Assembly (NCBI GenBank): GCA_030706735.1
Contig: JAUZNZ010000027.1
Coordinates: forward strand, 1-64,000
Source: Bacteroidota bacterium
GTDB taxonomy: Bacteria > Bacteroidota > Bacteroidia > Chitinophagales > Chitinophagaceae
Direction of reading: 5' to 3'
DNA length: 64,000 nt
Made by a program: the position numbers and the translations under genes
Shown: positions 46,747 to 56,170 of the stretch, in pieces
Layout: the number at the start of each line of letters is the position of its first letter
Position numbering within the stretch: position 1 is the first letter of the stretch
Notes under the pieces: model-generated
Databases searched by the model: none
Told to the model about the DNA's origin: nothing
The model's input: the letters and a program-made list of their open reading frames with translations, nothing else

Positions 46747-49179
46747 TCACAACCTTAACCACCTGGCAACCCCGTTACTGGATCCGTAGGTTACCAACAA
46801 AATCGTCAATGAACTGGAAGGCATCAGGATCGCTGCGACCAGGGGGGACAGTGCCCCGCTGACCGCGAAGGCCAGTCCGACCAGATTATATACTATGGAT
46901 AGTATAAAACTTGCCAGGATGATGCGTTTACCGGCCCGGCAGAGACGGATAAAATCCGGCAATCGTCCAAGCCCGTCGGCGCGAAGGATCGCGTCGCTTG
47001 CCGGGGTAAAATTATTGGAGTCCTCCGTAAGCGCGATCCCGATGTCACTTTGTTGCAGGGCGCCTGCGTCGTTCAGGCCGTCACCGATCATCATCACTTT
47101 TTTGCCGATGCGCTGGAGGTGCTGGATGTACCTGGATTTACCCACCGGGGTCTGGTCGAAGAGAAGTACCGTGTCGCGGCCAAGGAGTTCCTGTACCTGA
47201 TCCTCTTCGCGGGCATTGTCTCCGGATAGTACGGAGAGCGTCGCGTATTTTTTGACCTTGCAGGCCAGATCGGGCAAGCCTTCGCGATAGCGATTGGAGG
47301 TCGAATAGAAGCCCAGCAGCTTTCGATCGATGGCGACATAGATGCGCGTGCCTTTGCCCTTGTCCTTTGATTCGCCGGTGAGAAATGCCAGGGAACCCAG
47401 CGCGATCCGTTCATGGCTGATGATCCCTTCGACCCCTTTTCCGGGAATCTCCTGAAAATGCTGAACCTCCGGGGAGCGGCCGGCATTCATCCGGCCGGCA
47501 TTCAAATGCCGCGAGAGCGTCTTGCTGAGGGGATGATGGGATTGGGCAGCGAGTATCGCCACCGAAGCCTGCTGTTTTGGGGTCAGTTCATCTCCTGTAT
47601 AAAAGAGTTCCTGCCGGCCTGCTTCGGTCAGCGTACCGGTCTTGTCAAAAACGATATGGTTGGATACGGCCACCCGCTCGATGGTTTCCGCATTCCTGAG
47701 ATAGAAATGATTTCGACCGAGGATCCGGAGCAGGTTGCCATTCGTAAAAGTGCTGGACAGGAATAGCGCGCAGGGGCAGGCGACAATCAGTACAGCCGTC
47801 ACGCTGTTCCAGACCCGGGCGGGATCATGCGTGCTCCAGTAGAATGCGGCGGCGGCTGCAACGGCCAGGACGATATAGGTGAAGTAGCGGCTGAGCGGAT
47901 GAACAAACGAAAAATCGCCCTCCGTTTTGGATGTGCGGTCGTTCTTATCCTTGCGATTCCAGAGTTGGGTCAGGTAGCTTTGCGCCACCTCCCGCACCAC
48001 CAGCATCTCGATCGCCGCGCCGGTCTGGCGTCCTCCCGCGTAGAGCAGTTCTCCCATTTGTTTGTCCACCGGCAAGGATTCACCCGTCACAAAACTATAG
48101 TCGATGAGGGCCTTGCCGCGGGTGAGGATACCGTCGGCCGGGATCAATTCTCCGCTATAAATGCGAAGCGTATCGCCGGTCCGGATATCCGCCATGGTCT
48201 TGATCGTCTCCCCATCCTCTCCTGTCGTTTCATTGCGAACGAGGACGGTCACCGCGACGGGGAAGTAAGACCTGTAATCCCGGTCGAAGGACAGGTTGCG
48301 GTAGGTCCTGTCCTGCAGAACCCGACCGGCCAGCATTAGAAATACGATCCCGCTCATGCTGTCAAAATACCCCGACCCCTGTCCGGAGAAAACTTCCCAG
48401 ACACTGCGGACGAAGGTTACGCCAATGGCCAGGACGATCGGTGCGTCGATATTCAGGAACCGGTGGCGTAATCCCTTCCAGGCGGAGGCATAAAAGGGTC
48501 GGGCGCAATAGAGCACGACAGGCAAGGAGACCAGGAAATTAAGGTAGCGAAATACCCGTTGAATGGATGGCTCGGAAAGATCGAGGCCAAGGTATTCCGG
48601 AAAGCTGATGAGCATACTGTTTGCGAAGCAAAACCCGGCTATGCCGAGCTGGAACAGGAGGCCGCTTGAGGGTTTGGAACGGGGCGCATCCCAGTCGCGA
48701 AGGCTGATATGGGGCTCATAGCCGATGGAGGTGAGCAGTTCCGCCGCCGCACGCAAAGAGGTCCGACGAGGGTCAAAAATAAGTCTAACCTGTTTGGCCG
48801 CAAAATCGACGCGGGAGGAAATGATCCCCGGGTCGAGGCGATGCAACTGCTCCAGCAGGTAGAGGCAACTACTGCAATGGATCTGGGGGGCATAGAATTG
48901 AACGTGCGTCTCCGTATCATTTTGAAAAGCGATCAGGCCGGCTGCCACTTTGGGGTCATCCAGGAAGGCGAATTTATCCTTACGAACGCCGATGCGGCGG
49001 TTGATGCCGGGATGGTCGTTCAGGCGGTAATACGTGCATAGTCCGGAATGGTCAAGCAACTGGAACACCATGCTGCACCCTTCGCAGCAAAATGCCTGTT
49101 CGCCCAGGCGAACCGGATCCGGGGGGCAACCCAACCCGCAATGGCTGCAACTGACTATGTTCTCCGCGACTGTTTCCAT
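46747..49179 (-). CDS. ccoI: CcoI/FixI copper-transporting P-type ATPase
   Basis: N-terminal CSHCGLGCP...CCEGC; IVACPCALFLSS; VFDKTGTLTEAG; MIGDGLNDAGAL. Confidence 0.95.
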   Translation of the reverse strand: METVAENIVSCSHCGLGCPPDPVRLGEQAFCCEGCSMVFQLLDHSGLCTYYRLNDHPGINRRIGVRKDKFAFLDDPKVAAGLIAFQNDTETHVQFYAPQIHCSSCLYLLEQLHRLDPGIISSRVDFAAKQVRLIFDPRRTSLRAAAELLTSIGYEPHISLRDWDAPRSKPSSGLLFQLGIAGFCFANSMLISFPEYLGLDLSEPSIQRVFRYLNFLVSLPVVLYCARPFYASAWKGLRHRFLNIDAPIVLAIGVTFVRSVWEVFSGQGSGYFDSMSGIVFLMLAGRVLQDRTYRNLSFDRDYRSYFPVAVTVLVRNETTGEDGETIKTMADIRTGDTLRIYSGELIPADGILTRGKALIDYSFVTGESLPVDKQMGELLYAGGRQTGAAIEMLVVREVAQSYLTQLWNRKDKNDRTSKTEGDFSFVHPLSRYFTYIVLAVAAAAAFYWSTHDPARVWNSVTAVLIVACPCALFLSSTFTNGNLLRILGRNHFYLRNAETIERVAVSNHIVFDKTGTLTEAGRQELFYTGDELTPKQQASVAILAAQSHHPLSKTLSRHLNAGRMNAGRSPEVQHFQEIPGKGVEGIISHERIALGSLAFLTGESKDKGKGTRIYVAIDRKLLGFYSTSNRYREGLPDLACKVKKYATLSVLSGDNAREEDQVQELLGRDTVLLFDQTPVGKSRYIQHLQRIGKKVMMIGDGLNDAGALQQSDIGIALTEDSNNFTPASDAILRADGLGRLPDFIRLCRAGKRIILASFILSIVYNLVGLAFAVSGALSPLVAAILMPSSSLTILLVTYGSSNGVARWLRL

Positions 49180-49197
49180 ACTTACCGGAATAAGCGC

Positions 49198-49294
49198 GCA
49201 AAGTAGCCGGCATCGGGCGGACGACCCATGACCTCAATCAGGGAAAACCCTGATCTCCGTCAGTTGGGGGAATTGCAGTAATTATGTAGTATTG
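49198..49294. promoter_or_regulatory. Divergent promoter ccoI / REC-CRP regulator with two phased dyads
   Basis: TGACCTCAATCA 49229, TGATCTCCGTCA 49251; TAGTATTG 49287-49294 (plus, 34 bp); weak TACTTTGC (49198-49205, minus). Confidence 0.65.
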
Positions 49295-49326
49295 TAGTTA
49301 CATAAACCTATAACAACCTACTTTCC

Positions 49327-50403
49327 ATGCGTAAACTGCTAGTAATCGACGATCACGATGACATTCGTGAGAATATTGCCGAGATCCTGAGCCTGTCCGG
49401 CTATGAGGTTTTTACGGCCCCCAATGGGAAAAAAGGGGTGGAGACAGCGCTGAAGGAAAAGCCGGAGCTCGTCATTTGCGATATCATGATGCCCGAGCTG
49501 GACGGATATGGCGTATTGCACCTGCTGCGAAAGAATGAATCGACAAGGGATACCCCGTTCATTTTTTTGACGGCGAAGACCGAGCGTTCCGATTTCCGGA
49601 AAGGCATGGAGATGGGAGCGGACGACTATATCACCAAACCTTTCGACGATATCGAGTTGCTCAACGCCATCGAGATCCGGCTCAAGAAGTACGATATCCT
49701 GCATGGCAAATATTCGGGAGATGAGAAGGGAGCCAGCGAGCTTATTTCAGATCTGAGCACGTCCGGCGTATTACGGCTCGACGTGCAGACGGCGGAAACC
49801 CAGGAACTGTCCAAGAAGATGAATCTCTACCAGGAGGGCAAGCGGCCCAAGGCGCTGTATTATGTAAAGAGCGGGAAGATCAAGGCCTTCCGGATGAACG
49901 AGGACGGAAAGGAATACATTACCAACCTTTATGTTGCCGGAGATTATATCGGTTATCTGCCGCTGATGGAAAACAAATCCTATGAGGACTCGGCCGTCGT
50001 GCTCGAGGATGCCGAAGTAGCTCTCTTTCCCCGCGAAGAATTCCTGGACGCGCTGTATCACGATCTGGCCATCGCCACAAAATTCATCAAACTCATTGCC
50101 AGGAACGTGCAGGAGAAGGAAGAACGGTTGTTGCAGCTTGCTTACGGATCGTTGCGCAAGCGGGTCGCCAAGGGGTTATTGGACATCCATGCTAAATTTG
50201 CCACTGCGCAGGCCGATCAAAAAAACAGTTCGACGCGTGTTGCCCTTGCCATCTCCCGGGAGGATATCGCCCAGTATATCGGCACGGCCACCGAATCGCT
50301 GATCCGCACGCTTTCAGACTTCAAATCCGAACACCTCGTGGACATCCTTGATGGGAAGATCCATATTACCGATGTGAAGAAACTGGAGAATTTATTGTAT
50401 TGA
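49327..50403 (+). CDS. response regulator receiver fused to CRP/FNR-type sensor fold and HTH
   Basis: REC: VIDDHDD, ELVICDIMMPELDGYG (D52), FLTAK, ITKPF; CRP fold GKIKAFRMNEDGKEYITNLYVAGDYIG; HTH ALAISREDIAQYIGTATESLIRTLSDF. Confidence 0.95.
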   Translation: MRKLLVIDDHDDIRENIAEILSLSGYEVFTAPNGKKGVETALKEKPELVICDIMMPELDGYGVLHLLRKNESTRDTPFIFLTAKTERSDFRKGMEMGADDYITKPFDDIELLNAIEIRLKKYDILHGKYSGDEKGASELISDLSTSGVLRLDVQTAETQELSKKMNLYQEGKRPKALYYVKSGKIKAFRMNEDGKEYITNLYVAGDYIGYLPLMENKSYEDSAVVLEDAEVALFPREEFLDALYHDLAIATKFIKLIARNVQEKEERLLQLAYGSLRKRVAKGLLDIHAKFATAQADQKNSSTRVALAISREDIAQYIGTATESLIRTLSDFKSEHLVDILDGKIHITDVKKLENLLY

Positions 50404-51723
50404 TTGGGCGCCCGGCGCAGGGACCCAGTGTTCGGCGACGGGAGTCGCTTTAAACCTTTTGTAGAACGCCTTCTCCAGCCATTCCCGGTGTTCCGGGTGG
50501 GCCAGGCCGATCAAGGCCTGCGCGCGTTGCTTCAGGTTCATTCCGAACAAGTTCACTTTGCCGAATTCGGTCACCACCCAATGAACATGGCCTCGTGTGG
50601 TGACCACGCCTGCGCCTTCCTTCAGGAAAGGTACGATGCGTGAGATGCCGTTCGATGTGACGGAGGGCATGGCGATGATCGGCAGACCACCCTGGGAAAG
50701 GGAGGCTCCCCGGATAAAGTCCATTTGGCCGCCGATGCCGGAATATTGGTAGCTCCCCATCGAATCAGCGCAAACCTGGCCTGTCATATCGATCTCGATG
50801 GCGCTGTTGATCGCCGTGACCATGGGGTTTTGCCGGATAACGCTCGTGTCATTTACGTACGCTATGTCCATGACCCGAACTTCCGGGTTATCGTCTACAA
50901 AATCGAATAATTTGCGGGTACCGTTCATAAAGGACGTTACGGACCGGCCGGGATTTAATTTCTTTTTCCGGTTATTGATCACGCCGGAGTTGATCAACGG
51001 GATCACTCCGTCGGACATCATTTCCGTGTGGAGTCCCAGGTCCTTGTGGCCAGAAAGGTTCTTGAGCACCTGATCGGGAATATTTCCGATGCCCAGCTGA
51101 AGGGTCGAGCCATCTTCTATCAGTGAGGCGACGTGATGACCTATTTTTTCGATGGTTGCATTATCGCCGCCGTCATAACGTAGTTCAGGCAATTCGGCCT
51201 CATGAAAAACCATGGCGTCGATATCGCGGATATGGAGGAACCCATCCCCATGCGTCCTGGGCATCCGCGGGTTCACCAGGGCGATCACATGCTTTGCGGT
51301 GTCTACGGCCGCGCGGGCGATATCCACCGATGTTCCCAGGCTGCAATAGCCGTGAGCGTCCGGCGGGGACACCTGGATCAGGGCCACATCGAGGGGCAGG
51401 ATCTTTCTTTTAAACAGCAAGGGGATCTCGCTGAGGAAGATGGGGACATAATCCCCGTGCATGCTATTGACCACCTTTCGGGTTGGACCCGAAACAAAGA
51501 GTGAATTGACAAAGAAGCTCGACTGATAAACCGGATCATCGAAATCCAGGTCGCCCATGGTCGTGATGCTGACGAGCTCCACGCGATGGAGTTCCGCATG
51601 GCGGGCCTGCAAGGCTTTGATCAGCGCGACGGGCGTGGCTGCGCTACCATGAATAAATACTCTGTTTTCCGATCTTACAATAGCGACGGCCTCTTCGGCC
51701 GTCATATATTTTTCCTTTGCCAT
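50392..51723 (-). CDS. acetyl-CoA hydrolase/4-hydroxybutyrate CoA-transferase family protein
   Basis: RVFIHGSAATPVALIKAL; STLQLGIGNIPDQVL; HTEMMSDGVIPLINSGVI; SYQYSGIGGQMDFIRGA. Confidence 0.9.
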   Translation of the reverse strand: MAKEKYMTAEEAVAIVRSENRVFIHGSAATPVALIKALQARHAELHRVELVSITTMGDLDFDDPVYQSSFFVNSLFVSGPTRKVVNSMHGDYVPIFLSEIPLLFKRKILPLDVALIQVSPPDAHGYCSLGTSVDIARAAVDTAKHVIALVNPRMPRTHGDGFLHIRDIDAMVFHEAELPELRYDGGDNATIEKIGHHVASLIEDGSTLQLGIGNIPDQVLKNLSGHKDLGLHTEMMSDGVIPLINSGVINNRKKKLNPGRSVTSFMNGTRKLFDFVDDNPEVRVMDIAYVNDTSVIRQNPMVTAINSAIEIDMTGQVCADSMGSYQYSGIGGQMDFIRGASLSQGGLPIIAMPSVTSNGISRIVPFLKEGAGVVTTRGHVHWVVTEFGKVNLFGMNLKQRAQALIGLAHPEHREWLEKAFYKRFKATPVAEHWVPAPGAQSIQ

Positions 51724-51750
51724 GGTCAATTGAATTGGTGATTAGAACGA

Positions 51751-51846
51751 TAAAAGTAGGGCATGACGGAGCCCGCCCATATGACCAATCTCATCTCATG
51801 GAAGGATTTAGGTCATGTGCGAGGGGAAGGTATGGGGGTAGTTTTG
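51751..51846. promoter_or_regulatory. Symmetric bidirectional promoter with two phased dyads
   Basis: TGACCAATCTCA 51782, GGATTTAGGTCA 51804; TACTTTTA (51751-51758 minus) and TAGTTTTG (51839-51846 plus), each at 33 bp. Confidence 0.85.
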
Positions 51847-51863
51847 TAGCAAAGGAATTCAAC

Positions 51864-52697
51864 ATGAAAGCGATCGTCGTTCCTATAAATTTTTCCGCAT
51901 GCGCGGCCAATGCTGCCCGCTATGCGGCCGATCTTGCCCTAGCGATCAGGTCCGATCTGCACCTTGTGCATGTGATCCAGGCCCCGGTCAGTTCTTCGCA
52001 ATTGATCATGACGGAATACCTCTACCAGGAAATGGTCGATTCCGCAAACCAATCGTTGGAAGGATTTCGGGTCGAACTGCAAAAAAGGACAGAGGGGAAA
52101 GTAAACATCCATACCCTTTTGGAAGCAGGCAGTCTGCCGATCAAGGTCAAGCAGCTCTGTCAGAAACTCGAACCCTATGCCGTGATCCTGGGCGCCTCTG
52201 GACCCAGCCTGGAAAAATTCCTGTCGGGCAGCCCGATCTCATCGCTCCTGCATACCCTGAACTATCCCGTACTCGTCGTGCCGGAGACTGTGGGTTTCAC
52301 GCGATTCCGCCGTATCCTGCTAGCCTGCGATCCGGAGGACCTGGGATCCGGCCTGCCGCAGTCCGTACCCTTGTTAAAAGAACTGCGTGAACGATTCGGT
52401 TCCCGGTTCGACATCGTGACCGTGGAGACCGGCAAGGCGGAGGCCCACCACCATGCGATCGTCGGGACGGTTGCGGCGGGCGAAACGTTGAAAGAACCGT
52501 TGAAAGAACTTTATCCTGAGATGCATGTGATCCAGTCTGCGAAGATCCAGGATGGGGTCCTGGAATACCTCAAAGAAAATGAGGCAGATCTGGTCATGGT
52601 ATTTCCCAAGAAGCACGGCCTATTCGACTTTCATGTCAGTCAGTCCAGAAAACTGGCCAAGCACAGTCCGATCCCTGTCCTGAGCTTACACGAATAA
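51864..52697 (+). CDS. universal stress protein
   Basis: MKAIVVPINFSACAANAARYAADLALAIRSDLHLVHVIQ; start at MKAIVV. Confidence 0.9.
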   Translation: MKAIVVPINFSACAANAARYAADLALAIRSDLHLVHVIQAPVSSSQLIMTEYLYQEMVDSANQSLEGFRVELQKRTEGKVNIHTLLEAGSLPIKVKQLCQKLEPYAVILGASGPSLEKFLSGSPISSLLHTLNYPVLVVPETVGFTRFRRILLACDPEDLGSGLPQSVPLLKELRERFGSRFDIVTVETGKAEAHHHAIVGTVAAGETLKEPLKELYPEMHVIQSAKIQDGVLEYLKENEADLVMVFPKKHGLFDFHVSQSRKLAKHSPIPVLSLHE

Positions 52698-52729
52698 TTG
52701 GGTATCTTTTCATAATTACAGGTGGCCAT

Positions 52730-52756
52730 AAGGCCGGTCCGATTGGGCCGGCCTTT
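52730..52756 (+). terminator. putative intrinsic terminator
   Basis: AAGGCCGG-N10-CCGGCCTTT after the Usp stop. Confidence 0.6.
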
Positions 52757-52810
52757 GGTTATTGGGGGGGCACTGTTATTGGGGGGCCGCTGTTTTTGAG
52801 GCGCGGCCGA

Positions 52811-54250
52811 TCAAATAGCGTTACTGAATTGAGGACCTGAGGAAGAAGGAGGATTTGGGGACGGAGGGGCGCCTGCCAGGGCCGACTTTCCGCAACGGAT
52901 CGACGCATTCCCCCTGGCTCTTTCGTCCCGCAGGAGATGCAGGTCGAATGCTTTGCAGACATGGCGCAGCAAGGTGCGTCCCGTGCCGGACAGGGTGAGT
53001 CCGTCTTCGCGAAGCACGAGAAGCCCATCGGACTCCAGTTCACGCAGCAGGGGCAGCGTCCATTCTTCCAGGGTCGCCGACCAGGCCCGATCGAAGATCG
53101 TTGACCCTTTGCAGGCGATATCCAGGATATGCCGGCGAAACACCAGATCTTCCGCGGTAAGGAAATAGCCCCTGGTCACTGCCAGACCACCTACGCTGAC
53201 CGCGCGGTAGTATCCTTCGAGGGTCTTGTCGTTTTGGGCAAAGGCCAGGCCGGTGTCACTTATGGCAGACACGCCGAGTCCCAGCATCAAACCGGTTGCC
53301 TGCGTCGTATATCCCATAAAGTTGCGATGCAAGGTATTCGACTGCCAGGCCGTGTAGAGTTCGTCCGTTGGCAGGGCAAAGTGATCCATTCCGATATTGG
53401 AATAGCCATTTTCCGTAAGCCATCGCTTGCCTTGCTCATACAGTTCCATCTTCTGCGTGGCGGAAGGCAGATCCAGCTCATTGATCAGGCGTTGCGAACA
53501 ATTCATCCAGGGCGTATGGGCATAGCTGTAGAAAGCCAGGCGGTCCGGTCTGAGACTGATCGATCCGAGGATCGTATGTTGCAAGCGGTCCAGGGTCTGC
53601 AGGGGCAGGCCGTAGATCAGATCGAAATTGACGGCGGCAAAACCCAATTCCCGGGCCTCCCCGGTGGCTCGACGGAGATTGTCGAATGGTTGGATGCGGC
53701 GGATCGCCTGCTGTACCTCCTTATTCAAATCCTGCACCCCATAACTGATGCGGCGGAAACCAAGCCGGTGCAAGGTAGCCAGGTGTTCGCGTGTCGTATT
53801 ATTCGGATGTCCTTCGATACTGAATGCATGTTCGGGGTGAACGACCGAGCCGGACAGGATGCCGGAGATCAGTCTGTCCAGGTTATCCGGCGAGAAGAAG
53901 GTGGGCGTGCCGCCGCCGATGTGGAGTTCGCGGATCACCGGTGGCGTATCCATTAGCTCAAGGTATGTTTTCCATTCGCTGAGGATGGCTTGCAGGTACT
54001 CCTCCTCGACCTTGTGATTGGTCGTTATTTTCTTGTTGCAGCCGCAATAAATACAAAGCGACTCGCAGAAGGGCAGGTGCAGGTAGAGGCTGATCCCTTC
54101 CGATGCGTTGCACTCCGCAAACCGTTCGCGAAAGGACGACTTCCATCGCGGTATATCCAGGTTCTCCTTCCAAAAGGGGACGGTCGGGTAGCTGGTATAG
54201 CGGGGAACGGGTTGGTTCAACTTCTGTAAGAGCGCCGGGTTTATTTCCAC
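52811..54250 (-). CDS. hemN: oxygen-independent coproporphyrinogen III oxidase (HemN)
   Basis: PRYTSYPTVPFW; YLHLPFCESLCIYCGCNK; HIGGGTPTFFSPDNL; GMDHFALPTDEL. Confidence 0.95.
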   Translation of the reverse strand: MEINPALLQKLNQPVPRYTSYPTVPFWKENLDIPRWKSSFRERFAECNASEGISLYLHLPFCESLCIYCGCNKKITTNHKVEEEYLQAILSEWKTYLELMDTPPVIRELHIGGGTPTFFSPDNLDRLISGILSGSVVHPEHAFSIEGHPNNTTREHLATLHRLGFRRISYGVQDLNKEVQQAIRRIQPFDNLRRATGEARELGFAAVNFDLIYGLPLQTLDRLQHTILGSISLRPDRLAFYSYAHTPWMNCSQRLINELDLPSATQKMELYEQGKRWLTENGYSNIGMDHFALPTDELYTAWQSNTLHRNFMGYTTQATGLMLGLGVSAISDTGLAFAQNDKTLEGYYRAVSVGGLAVTRGYFLTAEDLVFRRHILDIACKGSTIFDRAWSATLEEWTLPLLRELESDGLLVLREDGLTLSGTGRTLLRHVCKAFDLHLLRDERARGNASIRCGKSALAGAPPSPNPPSSSGPQFSNAI

Positions 54251-54264
54251 GGAAGATGTTTTGC

Positions 54265-54329
54265 CAAATGTAATGTGCTGCCGGTAGGCCGCACCTGATC
54301 CAAATCAGGGGCGAAACTGATCTAACTCA
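54265..54329 (-). promoter_or_regulatory. Phased dyads + -7 box for hemN
   Basis: TGATCCAAATCA 54296, TGATCTAACTCA 54318; TACATTTG (54265-54272 minus) at 33 bp. Confidence 0.9.
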
Positions 54330-54370
54330 TTTTTTGAGATGGACAGGAGTCTAGGGCGGATAGTTGGATC

Positions 54371-56131
54371 TTAGGATACCGGGATATTGACGATGAGCGT
54401 ACAGCCCTTTCCGGGCGCCGCATCCAGGATCACATTCCCATTATATAAGCTGGTACGTTCATAGATATTGGATAGACCCAGCCCGCGCCGGGTCGCTTTC
54501 GGATCGAAGCCGCGGCCATCGTCGGCAATTTCCATTCTTAGCTGGACCTCGTCGCAATGCAGGTCGATGACCACATTTTTCGCTTTACTATATTTTATTA
54601 TATTCTTGACTTGTTCCTGCACGATACGGAAAAGGGTAATCTTCAGGTTCGGGTCCAGCGCTTCGACCCCTCTTTTATTATTGTGCAGGAAGCGTATATC
54701 GAAACGCTTGCAAACTTTCAGTTCATCTACCAATTTACGGATGCTGCCCAGCAAGCCGTCTTCTTTAAAATCGGGCATGACCATGTCCCTGGCGAGTTGG
54801 CGGAGTTCTTCTATTGCCAGTCCGACGATCTCGATCGAGCGGGCCTTGATGGAGGCAAACTCGGGATTATCGGAGTCGAGCTGGCCGATGAACAATTGGG
54901 CGCTAGCCAGGATCTGGTTCACGTTATCGTGCATCTCATGGCCAAGACGCGCCCGTTCCTCCTGTTGGGCGTGGATGATCGCTTCGGCGGTATTTTTCTG
55001 TTGTTTGAGCTTTTGTTTGGCCAACTGCGACTCCAGTTTTAATATTTCCTGGCGCGCCGTATAGGATTCGGTGATATCCAGGGCTTCGCCGCCGGCCAAG
55101 GGGCGGGAGGCGCCGTGAATGGGAAAGACGCTGACGCGGAAGACGTGTTCCAATCCATCGGCCATCACGGACTTGATGATGCCATGTTCCGCCCTTTGTT
55201 CACGAAGGGCCAGATCATGTTTTTCCCGAAGTGCGAGGAATAGAGGTTGGGGAATGAACATAGACATGTCCTTTCCGATAACCTCTTTCCAGCCATGGAA
55301 ATATTTCAATAAAGAGCGATTGGCATAGACCAGGTTGTTATTTTCATCTATGATCCAGGACACATAGGGGGTATGATCCATGAAGGATGAGAACAGGGCC
55401 TCCCTGGCCTGCACTTCCTTTTCGAGCAATTTTTCCTTGGTCATATCGTGAAGGGTCGACACGACGGCATAGGGTTCAGATCCGTCGTTCTCGAACAAGG
55501 GTTGGGAATTCCAAAGGATAAATCTTTCCTGTCCATCTCCGCAGGGCCAGGCGATAATCCGGTTGGACTGTGGGCTGAAGGGCGAAGAAGGCAATATAGA
55601 GGTGTCGTTGTATAATACGTCGAGCGTCGTGTCGAGTATTTCGGCGGCACGTTGGTTGGCGGCGATCAGGGCGCCGTCCTTATCCCTGACCAGCCAGCCG
55701 ATATTGAGGCCTTCCATGATCGACTGATAGTTCCTGCCTGCCAACGTCGAGTATTTTTGCTGTTGTTCTTCACCTGCGATATCGTAGCCGAGGCAAAGCA
55801 GCTTGTTTTCCCGCGATCTTTCCTCCATCAGGGGACTGATCTTCCATTTGACCCATTTATAATGACCATTTCTGACGCGGGCCTCCACGATGACCGTTTC
55901 TCCGTGCCGGCGGCAGTCGGCGAAGGACTCCCTGACGCGGTCCAGGTCCAGGCGGTGGATCATATCCAGGAATGCCTTATTGGCGATTGGCGCTTTTGCC
56001 TGGTGAAAAGCCTTAAACAAGGGAGTATTTACGAAGGTGAGCCTGTCGTTCCGATCGATGACGGCCATATAGAAAGCCTTATCCTGATCGGGGGTTGTCG
56101 GCCATTCTTCGAGGGGAAGGTTATTTTTCAT
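54371..56131 (-). CDS. PAS-domain sensor kinase (HisKA_3/NarX-type)
   Basis: Multiple PAS; EERARLGHEMHDNVNQILASAQLFIGQL; DDGRGFDPKATRRGLGLSNIYERTSLYNG. Confidence 0.9.
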   Translation of the reverse strand: MKNNLPLEEWPTTPDQDKAFYMAVIDRNDRLTFVNTPLFKAFHQAKAPIANKAFLDMIHRLDLDRVRESFADCRRHGETVIVEARVRNGHYKWVKWKISPLMEERSRENKLLCLGYDIAGEEQQQKYSTLAGRNYQSIMEGLNIGWLVRDKDGALIAANQRAAEILDTTLDVLYNDTSILPSSPFSPQSNRIIAWPCGDGQERFILWNSQPLFENDGSEPYAVVSTLHDMTKEKLLEKEVQAREALFSSFMDHTPYVSWIIDENNNLVYANRSLLKYFHGWKEVIGKDMSMFIPQPLFLALREKHDLALREQRAEHGIIKSVMADGLEHVFRVSVFPIHGASRPLAGGEALDITESYTARQEILKLESQLAKQKLKQQKNTAEAIIHAQQEERARLGHEMHDNVNQILASAQLFIGQLDSDNPEFASIKARSIEIVGLAIEELRQLARDMVMPDFKEDGLLGSIRKLVDELKVCKRFDIRFLHNNKRGVEALDPNLKITLFRIVQEQVKNIIKYSKAKNVVIDLHCDEVQLRMEIADDGRGFDPKATRRGLGLSNIYERTSLYNGNVILDAAPGKGCTLIVNIPVS

Positions 56132-56170
56132 TGGCGGTATGGTTCATGGATTTGGATAGCGCGGTTCTCC

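Noticed and set aside
53129-53956. 275-aa plus-strand ORF
   Set aside because: Antisense to hemN.
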